64,000 nt of DNA, taken from positions 14,288,001-14,352,000 of the forward strand of contig JAUCBN010000037.1 of assembly GCA_035048815.1 (NCBI GenBank), given 5' to 3'. Below, in pieces: positions 33,959-43,980 of the stretch (positions are counted from its first letter, which is position 1; every line of letters begins with the position of its first letter). The translations under genes and the position numbers were made by a program. This DNA is from Abelmoschus esculentus (lineage: Eukaryota; Streptophyta; Magnoliopsida; Malvales; Malvaceae). The notes below the pieces were generated by a model. The model was not told the origin of the DNA. It saw nothing but the letters and a program-made list of their open reading frames with translations, and did not search any database.

Positions 33959-35888
33959 TTAATCGGAAGAATCGATTTCTTGTATCCATTTGTCGATGTC
34001 CCATGTATCCCAAAAATTCTCACCATAACGTACACCCCCTGCTCTGAAGGAGACTATCGTTAACTCTTTCCACCTTTTTAGGGGCTGTATGTTCAGCTGA
34101 GCAGCTAGCCAACTTACATATTCAACCTGCCACAAGAAAAACAACACCATCACTGTAGGTATACAGAGACATATACTCGGTTGACAGAAATCGAGAGCGG
34201 AAACCTCGCTATTCAGAAGGCTATGTGTAAGATTCTTGGGAATTCCATTCTTCTCCATCTCACTGTAAAGTTCTTCAACAGAAGATGCCATCGCTTCTTG
34301 GGACGGCAACTCTACCGTGGCGGACAAAACTTTGGCCACCCATCTCGCTTGTAATTCTATCACCCTAAACATCACAGACTGATAAATGTAGTTTGAGTAT
34401 ACCAATACTTTGGATAAGCAAAAGCCTCTAGTATTCTCTTTTTGCATAAGATGTGCTAAACTTAGATGGATGAGTGTGCCATTAGAATTTGAGTCTGCAA
34501 GTTCGAGTTCATCGAAATATTCGAATCAAATGGAAGATAAAATGTTTACCCTGTTAATTAATCCCACAAAAGAGAGCCAAGGAGCTAAGCTTGGTGGAAA
34601 TACATGTTTATACATTGGTCCAACACGATTGTTGTCCACAGTAACTATTCCATTTGATTTGAGAAATGGGAAATGGTACTTGTACCTGCAAGAATTTTCA
34701 TTTCCTCATATGACAGACAATCTTGTTTCAATCTAGGACAAAGGGTTTAAAGTATAAATACCCAGTACAATGAATAATGACATCTGTGTCAACAACTGCT
34801 CCATCTTGGAATGCCACCTTACCATCCAAATGTGCGCATTTGATCTGACAAAAGGCGAAAACAGTCGGTCTATTAGAGGCAGAAACTTTAAACCAACTTA
34901 ACTGATAAAATGTATAACAAACCATTGAGTGTTGCCAAACGTTATCATTATTTTCCACCCCTGACATCTGAAAACCAGGTGCTCTAACAGCTACATGAAC
35001 TTGTTTTGCAAGAGTGGAGATCTCTCTCAAAAGGTCGATGGCACTCGGTCCTTATCCGATAAGCCCCACAACCTATCAACCATAAGTCACAAACATTGTA
35101 GCAATTCAGGGTTGAGATGTATTGGTTGATGATATTCAAGTTCAAAAAACTATTACTATGTCTGGAGCTTTATGCAGAGCAGTGCAGGGTGACTGTAAAT
35201 GGTTCAGTACCTTGTTTTCAAGCCCTTCAGGACTACGGTAGTTATGGCTATGCATCTGCAATCCTGGCCATGTTTCCCTGCCTAAACATGACAAAAATTA
35301 TATAAATCAAGTAGATTTGTTCACTATTTCTAATGCAGGTTCATTACCTGGAAATTCTGCAATGTTTGGTTCCGACTGATTGCCAGTGCAAATCACTACA
35401 GCTTTAAACAACTGCTCTTTAGATTCCCATGTTGACTCAGTTTCTGGAATCCTAGACTCAACAACCCACTCGTGAGTCACCTCATCAACTAGCTCCACCC
35501 GAATCACTTCATGCCCGAATTGAATCAGTTCCATCAACCCAAAGTCCCTGGCGAAATCCTCAATAAACCTGAGCACCTCTTCATGACCCGGAAAAGTCCT
35601 CTGATCATCCCCACCTTCTTTTTTCAGAAATGGATAGTCCAAGAAGCTCATAGCCTGTCTAGGAAGGTTAGTTCGAAGGGATTTATAGAGACTACTATGA
35701 ACAACATCTCGATTCGGATCAAGACCCAATGGGTCGTTCTCAACCCTTTGAGTATAGACCCAAATACCACCGACTTGGCTCGCCTTCTCAAAAACAGTGA
35801 CATGGTGACCTTCTCTTTGAAGCTCCCTGGCCGTAAGCAGTCCGGCAATGCCAGCTCCGATGACCGCTACCTTGTATGATTCTCCCAT
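33959..35888 (-). pseudogene. FMO copy 1: flavin-containing monooxygenase (GS-OX-like) with nonsense codon
   Basis: Seven exons on the minus strand: 35888-35348, 35281-35211, 35072-34923, 34844-34762, 34685-34550, 34378-34205 and 34126-33959. They would encode 440 residues. The upstream GTG start of the open frame is passed over in favour of the ATG at 35888 (MGESYKVAVIGAG). The FAD motif GAGIAG is at 11-16, the WPGLQMHSHNYR segment follows exon 1, and HCTGY is in exon 4. The second nucleotide-binding motif should read IG-x-GPSA, but codon 211 is TAA (35054-35052). It is TAC in copy 2 and AAC in copy 3. Everything else stays in frame, so inactivation is recent or the base is a sequencing error. 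Class B FMOs oxygenate S or N atoms with NADPH; the substrate here is unknown. Confidence 0.88.
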
Positions 35889-35892
35889 TTTC

Positions 35893-35922
35893 ACCACTAT
35901 AGTCTATAGTCTATAGTCTATA
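35893..35922. repeat. TATAGTC heptamer repeat in the FMO copy 1 leader
   Basis: Three and a half copies of the 7-bp TATAGTC lie just upstream of the start codon. The matching leader of copy 2 (about 48908-48930) has one unit fewer. This is a small slippage difference between otherwise nearly identical leaders. Confidence 0.85.
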
Positions 35923-36047
35923 GCCAAAGCTTAAAGTTTTCATTTTTATAGACAAGCCTTGCAGATTTGACGAAGCCAGATTATACCCGCGCTTGTATTA
36001 TTTAAATGCTACTCCTTTGACTTTCGTCCCTCTATAATTGTCGTCGG

Positions 36048-36639
36048 TAGGGCTGTAAATGAGACGAGACAGATCGTGAGTTACTCGAGCTCGACTCGGT
36101 CAAAGCTCGGTCAAAACTCGATTCGATTGGACTCGACTCGAGCTCGAACTCGGCTCGAGTTCTTTACGAGTCGAGCCGAGCTACATGATACTCGACTCGA
36201 AAAGCTCACGAGCTACTCGAAAACATAAATATACTATTTTTTAAAAATTTTTATAATTGAAAATCTAAATTTCTAAACTTAAAACCCTAAAATCTAATCT
36301 TAAACATAAGTTTTAAACCCTAAATTAACATATTAAAACCTAAAATTAACAAGCTTGAGTTTATATAACTTGTGTATTAAAGTTTTTTCTTCATTAGGCT
36401 TTAAATGAGACTAAGAAATAAGAGTTACTCGAGTCTAACACGATCAAAGATCAATCAATACTTGGCTCGATTAGGCTCGAAAAAAGCTCGAACTCGACTC
36501 GCGTTCTTAACGAGTCGAGCCGAGCTTAGATATTTCAGTCTCGTTTAAAATTACTTAAGCTCGAACTCGACTCGAAATCTTAACGAGTCGAGCTGAGCTT
36601 AGCACTACTCGAGCTCGACTCGGCTCGTTTACACCTCTA
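36048..36639. mobile_element. hAT-type MITE, GAGCTCG-rich
   Basis: 592 bp. The left end is TAGGGCTGTAAATGAGACGAG; the right end, reverse complemented, is TAGAGGTGTAAACGAGCCGAG. The 8-bp flanks GTCGTCGG (36040-36047) and GTCGTCTG (36640-36647) differ at one base. Both ends are packed with GAGCTCGACTCG-like repeats. The superfamily assignment rests on the end sequence and the 8-bp target size. Confidence 0.82.
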
Positions 36640-36666
36640 GTCGTCTGTAACGTATCCATTTTTTAA

Positions 36667-37441
36667 GGCATAAAAATAATTTTAATCTTTAACGTTTATA
36701 ATTTTTATCATTTTAATCTTTATTTTTTAGGATAAATTTAAACCTTAACCTATATCTTTTTGACAAATAGCTTATTTTTTAACTAGTATGATGATTAGAC
36801 CGTTAAAAATCTAACGATGATGACATATCATATGCATATGATAATATATTTTAAATGACATGGCATCTAACCTATCAAATACATATATGTGGAATATAAT
36901 TTTATTCCAATATAAAATATAAAACAATTAAAATTCAAATAAAATATTAAAAAATTAATTAATTCTAAAATAAAATATTACTAAACATTCTCAATCCTAA
37001 CTACGATAGAATCAAAATCTTATCTTAAAACAATTAAAATTCAAATAAAATATTAAAAAATTAATTAATCATATTTTTTAATATAAGATTTTGATTCTTC
37101 GTAGTTAGGGTTGAGAATGTTTAGTAGTATTTTATTTTAGAATTAATTAATTTTTTAATATTTTATTTGAATTTTAATTGTTTTATATTTTATATTGGAA
37201 TAAAATTATATTCCACATATATGTATTTGATAGGTTAGATGCCATGTCATTTAAAATATATTATCATATGCATATGATATGTCATCATCGTTAGATTTTT
37301 AACGGTTCAGTTATCATGATAGTTAAAAAATAAGTTATTTTTCAAAAAGACATAGGTTAAGAGCTAAATTTATCCCAAAAAAGAATAAGGGCCAAAATGA
37401 TAAAAATTATAAACGTTAAGGGTTAAAATTATCTTTATGCC
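36667..37441. mobile_element. 775-bp Mutator-like element that is nearly one long palindrome
   Basis: The left arm starts GGCATAAAAATAATTTTAATC and the right arm ends with its complement ATTATCTTTATGCC. The two arms match almost continuously for about 350 bp on each side of a short centre near 37045. The 9-bp ATTTTTTAA flanks both sides (36658-36666 and 37442-37450). There is no gene inside. Confidence 0.9.
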
Positions 37442-37450
37442 ATTTTTTAA

Positions 37451-38740
37451 TAATTTTTTAATGTTATTTTTAATTTTTTTATTATTTTAGTTAATTAACA
37501 TTTATAAAATATATATTTAAAAATTATTTAATTGTAATTATTTTTAAAAATTAAATTTTTATTAATAATAAATTTTAAATTATAAAAATTATAATTTATT
37601 TATTATCTAATAAATAAAATATTAAAATTATAATAATTTATAATATTTAATCTAAATCAATCTATTAATAAAGAAAACATAATAATTTTAATAAATACTA
37701 CTATCTGTTCACATCATTGAAATTGTGCGAAGTCAGAGATTTGCATTTGCATCATTGCTTACGAATTTATTTACTAAAAAACATTATAACTTACAATGGA
37801 GACCCATTACTCAATCATTAAGTTGGACTTAGATTTTGGTTAACGTTAAACATTATATACGGAAAAGATTACGTGACGTAGTATATATATCTTTTAAGTT
37901 TTATACGTAATTTAAATTATTGAATGACTGAAATGGATGACTTAAAGTAATAATCGGTTATATAAAGATTATCACTTAAAGAAAAAAAATAAGAAATCAA
38001 TTTGAGTCATTCATTTCAGTCGATCTAAAAAACGTGTAAAACTTAAAAAGTTTTATATTGTATAACTTGATTATATCTCTCTATATAATTTGAGTAATTA
38101 TTTGATATATTAAGGTTAAAAACTAAGAAAAAATTCTACAAACGTCTTAATTTTAAGATTTAAGGAGTTAATTTAAAAGTTTAAAGTTAAAATTTAGAGC
38201 TTATAGTCTAAGTCCTTGCTTCACCTATAATGTTGCAATTGATGTTAGGGTTTACTCTTCGAGCTCTTTTAAAACTCAATCTTGGCTTCCGTTAGACTTT
38301 CAAAATGGCCCAAGACTCTTTAGGGTTTTATAATGTAATGCATCGTTTTAGTTAGTCACTAAAACAATGTCGTTTTATTTTGTTTAATTATTTTTAATAC
38401 TTTTAAACATAGTCGTTTAATAGCTTTTAGATATAAATATTAAAATATTTTGTTCTAAAACTATCGATGAATTGAATGAAAATTTGATTTTTTATTTGTG
38501 TTGTTAAGAATAACGTGGTTGTAAACTATGAACACATTCACAATATTGCTAAGAATCACTTCTTTGATGTTTATAATCATTGTCTAATTGTCCCACTACA
38601 TGACTTAGATTGGGAGGTAAGCCATGGGATTATAATCTCAATCATTTGTATATCTCCTTAGCTCAATATGACTCGTACACAAATCATTAAACTTTAAATT
38701 ATAAACCTTAAACTAAGATTTAGAACCATTTGTTGACCAA
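37451..38740. other. AT-rich stretch without a recognisable gene
   Basis: Low-complexity A/T-rich DNA. 37860-38060 contains a loosely inverted pair around TTTTAAGTTTTATACGTAA. I see no open frame with a known domain. From about 38745 the sequence is the duplicated 3' flank shared by the FMO copies (ATTAAGCAAAACGCAGAACC, also at 33692). Confidence 0.5.
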
Positions 38741-40852
38741 ATCTTTTAACCATTGGAAGTATAAAATTAAGCAAAACGCAGAACCAAACGAAGCTAGTTT
38801 GAAAGAAAACAGAGCATATCTCCTAGAAACGCATCTTATTTTGGTTAAAATTTGTGAGGAGACCAAGAACAAGAAAAAGGAAACAACAGTCTTCCTTTCA
38901 AATGATGAAGGATCAACTTAGGAATACAGTTGTCATGGCCTCGGGTGAGGAATTGGAGAAATTAGGGGTTTTGAGGAATGATTCGAATGAAATTAGGAAA
39001 AAAGTGAGCAAAAATAGAAAAGGAGAGAGAGATTCGAAAGAGTTGATTAAGATAATGAGAAACGACAGTATTTTGATTGATTCCAGGGTAAAGACACGTG
39101 AGCAATTAAAAGAGCACATGGAAGCTGATGAACCGAATGGAAAGAATGAGAAGTGAACCCGGTGCAAAAGTTATCATGAACCGAGGAGAGGATTCCAGGA
39201 AATTAAGAGCAGCTGTACAACTGTCAATAATTGTACACAGTTGAATATAACCAACTTGTACAACGAGCAAATTTTTTATCCTAAATAAATTTACAAAGTT
39301 TTCTTCTTCTGAAATCTAATCTCTACCTCTGAAACCCTTTCTTTTTCTTGATTTAGTTCATTGAGAATTACAATTTGTATCCAGAGTCACCTCGATCCAC
39401 CATAACGCTGGGAAAACCAAAGAAGAATCAACAGATGGCTGACAGTGTGGACATCTTTGCCATTCAGCAACAGCTGGACGATATGAAGATCGCAACAGGA
39501 TAAAAATTTGAACCAGGACTCATAGCTTCAAAATCATATAGATATCGGGATACCCTGGAAAGACAAAAATGGAACAGTAATGGTCAGCAAGAGGTGATCT
39601 TTCTCTTTTACAAGAACCTTCTCAGGCAGAACAAAAACCCACTAGTAGTCTATAGAGCACACTTAACCTTAAAACCGAGATAAAACTGAATATGTTTGAG
39701 GGAGAGAATGTTAGGGATGGGTTCGAAGATGTGAGAAATACTTCAATATATTTGTCATTCCTGAGGAAGGAAAACTAGAAGTGGCTACTATGTACTTATC
39801 TAGCAAAGCAAAGGTACGGTTTGATGGTTACATCATGCATAAAAATAAGGTCACATGGTATGAATTTGTAGCAGATCTTTGCCATAGGTTTGGGGACAAG
39901 AAGCTAAATGATGTGATAGAGCAGTTTAATAAACTATAACAAAAGGGTTCAGTAGAGGAGTATCAAGCTTAATTTGAGGAGCTGCAACCCTATATGATAC
40001 AACTTAACCCTGAAATGAAGGAAGGCTACTATGTATCCAGTTTCATTAGTGGGCTGAAGGAGAAACTAAAGCACAAAGTCAAAATGCATGACCCAAAGAC
40101 TCTAGCAACAACTTATAGACAAGCACAACTATATAAGCTAGCTTTGAAAGTGGATAGAAGAAAGAAGAGATACCAAACTAGAGGGATCATACAAAATAAT
40201 GCAAATATCACAAAGACCTTCACCAATGTTGTTGTTACAAAGAAGACACAGATGCAATCACCTAAACAGTCCTTAATGGAGTATATGAGAGCCCATAATT
40301 TGTGCTTTATATGTGGGAAAAAGTTTGCACTAGGTCATCAGTGCAAAGTGAAACAACTCAATCTGATAGAGGAGGAAGAGGAATGTGAAGAAGAGGAAGA
40401 GGAAGCAGAAGAAGATAAGAAAAAAAATTACCAAAATATGATAACCTAGGGGAAGAAGATTTGGAAATCTCTATAAATGCCTTAACTAACAATATAGGTT
40501 ATAACACATTGAGGATACAAAGGCTGATTCAAGGTAAACCAATTAATATTTTGGTGGACAATGGGAGTACCCACAGTTTTGTAACTCCCATCTGGGCTAA
40601 GGAGGAAATGGAAGTGGTGAGTACACATCCTTTGGCCACAACAGTAGCCAATGGAGAGAAGCTTTACAGCTCAGCTAAAAGTAATCAGTTGACTTAGATG
40701 ATGCAAAGGCAAACATTTGAGCATAACTTCAGGGTTTTGAGTATGAGAGGCAATGACATGGTTTTAGGGGTTGATTGGATGAGAAGGTACAATCCCATCT
40801 CAATGGACTTTAAAGAGATGACCTAGAGTTTTGAGAAAGATGAAAAAAAGGT

Positions 40853-42170
40853 AACAAGTGCATAAAAGTCCTAATTATTACATCATATTTTCACTCGATT
40901 ATTGCTTGTAAAGAACAGATTTACTGACAATTAAGTATAATTTTGCATATTTTCCATTTTTCAACATCCATGTACTCACTTTGTCATTTTATCCATTATT
41001 TGGTGTAAAACATGTATGGTTAATAATTTTCTTTCTTAGACAGGAAATAACCATACAGGTACGATCAGATAAGATGAATGAATGTTGGAACATGAGCTAA
41101 AATGCAAGGATGCACCTTTCACGGTAGCAGATCGTTCGCCACAACAACAGAGGAAAGATGATAATTGGTGCTCGATAGATGAAGAAAAATATGTTGAATC
41201 CAATGGTCGTTGTACGAGACAAAACGAAAAAGAAGAAACTGAGTCAAGTCATGGTTAAAGCTGACGTGGAATTAAGAAGTTAAACTAGGAAATAGAATAA
41301 AAGAGTTGTAATTCAATAAGGACATGTATTCTTTTCCTTTTAGAACTCTTATTTTTATGAAAGTCTTTAACCTAGGCTTGGCCTATATAAAGACAAACCC
41401 CTAAGGCTCAAAAAAGTCGGTTCTCATAGACAAACCTTAGCCGCCGACAACCTTATCATGTTCAAACTCCATCAAGGCTTAGGTATTTTGTGGAGTAGTT
41501 AGGAAGAATATTGTATCTTATTTGAGAGTTATTAATACAAACCTATTTTTCATATTTTATTCTCTCTTGGTTCTTACACTTTTTTCACTTACAAGCTCAA
41601 AAGATAAGTTTTTGAAGAAAACCTATTTGTCTAATATCGGGAGAGTTAGGCTCACGAAACGAGAGAATACGATCTTTGCTCATGGGCATTGACTAATCCG
41701 ACTTAGAGATAAGCCAACCAGGATTTCAGCGACTAAAAGGAAGCATACAATCGATTGCTATCCATCCTTGATTCACGCCGGGAGGTATCATCAAGACGTG
41801 GGTTTCAATAATTTCCTTGCTTAGGGATAAGGAGGAACAATTTCGGATGCTCTATCGAACTATGGAAAGTTGAGTTGTCGACAAGGCATAACCCCGCTTA
41901 AGCAACCAAGGCGACCTTTAGTGCGACCCGCCGCGGTGGTAATTCAACCACATGCATTAATAATTGGAGAATAAGTGCAACTAGATTCCCTTCTACAAAG
42001 CAACTTGTCTGATCTTACTTCCTTCATTGTTGTTTTTTGTTAATTAATTAGTTTATTTTAGTTAATCCTTCTCCAAACCAAATTATTTGTGTCCTTTACA
42101 TTTTAGTGTAGATTTAATTTGTAGCGTAAGTTGCTCAGTCCCTGTGGATACGATATCTAAAATACTACAA
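40853..42170. mobile_element. Insertion of about 1.3 kb in the Ty3/gypsy protease-RT linker
   Basis: Coding-like retroelement sequence stops at about 40852 (GATGAAAAAAAGGTAAC) and resumes at about 42170 (TTGAAAAAAGATAAAG). The DNA between has no retroelement coding. It contains a TATA-like box in GGCCTATATAAAGAC (41383), and near its end TCAGTCCCTGTGGATACGAT, text common near the ends of long plant LTRs. It is probably a solo LTR or LTR fragment. I could not settle the exact ends or a 5-bp duplication. Confidence 0.6.
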
Positions 42171-42796
42171 CTTGAAAAAAGATAAAGAACTCCGAAGACT
42201 CAAATCACTGTCACCAAGTTTGGCGCTGTTACATGGAGGAGATAAACAAGTAGTGGTGAAATTGATGTCTGGGAAGAAACTATATAAGCTAGGAGGGAAA
42301 GATGCCGAGTTACAAGGGGAATTATATTTGTTCATTGCTGAGTTAGAAGTGACAGAAATTCTTGAAGAGTTACTGCCAGTGTTAGAGGAGTATAAAGGGG
42401 TGTTTAAGGAATCAACAGGAATGCCCCTTGAGAGGTCCCATGACCATGAGATTAAACTGAAACATGGTTCCCATCCTGTTAATCTCAGGCCCTACATGTT
42501 CCCTTATTTACAGAAAAATGAAGTAGAGAAGCAAGTGGCTGAAATGTTAGCTTTTAGCATCATACAAACAAGTAAAAGTCCATTGCAGCCCCATACATAT
42601 TAGTCAAAAAGAAAGATGGTACATGAAGAATGTGTGTGGACTATAAGCAATTAAATGAGATGACAGAAAGACAAATTCCCTAAACCTGTGGTAGAAGATT
42701 TACTTGATGAATTGAGGAGTTTCAATATTATTCAAAAATAAATTTAAGGTCTGGTTAGGTAAATCAAGATTAAACCAGAAGATGTCCCAAACACAG

Positions 42797-43980
42797 TGAT
42801 GTGAGCATATCAATGCAAGCACAACATGATCTGGAGGTCTTGCCACAAGGACCTATTACTCGTTCTAAGGCAAAGAAATTCAGGGAAGTACTTTTCCTTA
42901 CTTGTGCTTCAATTCCAGATTCATTCGATAATGTTTGTGCCTTAGAACATAGGCTTTATAATGTGTTGCATGCTGATATGTGACATATTAGACTATACTA
43001 CTTATTATATATGTTTAAGTAGGTATATATGCTATTAAGTATGTTTTAAGGTTTGGTTTGATAGTGTTTATTATGTTTCTAACTTATTTATACGTTCTTG
43101 TGTGTTTTTGAATAAGTTTACAAGTGTTTCAACCTTATGTTTTACGAATGGATTCTTGTACTGTTTTCCAGTATAGGTAAACAGAGGTGTACCAGTGAGT
43201 TACGAAATGGATTCTTGTACTGTTTTCCAACATAGGTAAACAGAGGTGTGCCAGTGTAAGAGCAGGCCAAACACATCCCTCTTTTGGAATGATGGACGGC
43301 AACAAAGGATAAGGATGAAGGGTTTCTAATTCAAATTCAAACAATTAACACATGTTTAATGTGTTTTATGAGCCCAAACATGTGGCTGATATGAATGGAG
43401 CCTAGATGCAAGTTATTAAGCATTTGAATTTAATTTCAGCCAAGTATTCAAATTCGGCCAACTCCTTCATTCTCCTATATATTCTGAAATTTTTGTAAAG
43501 ACAAGGATACACACACTTTGAATAAAATTTATATTTGAGAGTTTTTCTCTTATTTGGTTCTTTTTAGAACTTTTCTCACATTCAAACTTGTTTTTGATTG
43601 TCAAATTCTTGATACTTCGGGTTCCTAGATTGCTATCTAGAGGGTCCAAGTCCTTTTGACGTTAAACAGATTCGATTCGGGTTTGCTCAGTATATTGTGC
43701 AGGTTCTTTCGAGTTTAGCGTGTCCAATTCGATACAGCAACTTTCTGTCCTTTTCTTATCTCTTTCACTTTTTCGTTTTATTTTACTTCATTGTTTTCCT
43801 ATGTAGGTAAACAATGTAAAATTTCTCTTCAAACGCCCAAATTATTATACTTATTTCCTATATAGGTAATCAGTGTAAACACTTGACTGTTTATGTTTTT
43901 CTTTTGCAGGAACTTGCTTACAACATTCCTAGATCCGCAACTTACGAAGAAAGTCCGTTTCGACAGGCTACCTCGTATCA
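42797..43980 (+). mobile_element. Solo LTR inserted in the reverse transcriptase of the gypsy element
   Basis: Starts TGATGTGAGCATATCA and ends CTACCTCGTATCA, with the 5-bp CACAG on both sides (42792-42796 and 43981-43985). The host RT frame is interrupted between the KPEDVP-type motif and HTAFR. The first 190 bp encode an open segment with GPITRSKAKKF, a sequence typical of the C-terminal tail of some gypsy polyproteins, as if that polyprotein ran into its 3' LTR. A 57-58 bp tandem duplication lies at about 43143-43257. Confidence 0.88.

Noticed and set aside
34127..34204. Hydrophobic ICLCIPTVMVLFFLWQ segment as a membrane helix of FMO
   Set aside because: It lies between a GT donor and AG acceptor conserved in all four copies and is missing from the family, so it is intronic. 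It is kept only as a possible retention isoform.
34410..34736. Plus-strand open frames opposite the FMO exons (also at 35511, 47414, 48523 and 52056)
   Set aside because: They are antisense shadows of real minus-strand exons and recur only because the exons are duplicated.
38854..39156. 100-codon Lys/Glu-rich open frame at the left end of the gypsy element (and its twin at 46372-46593)
   Set aside because: Both are the same segment of the two LTRs translated, not a gene.
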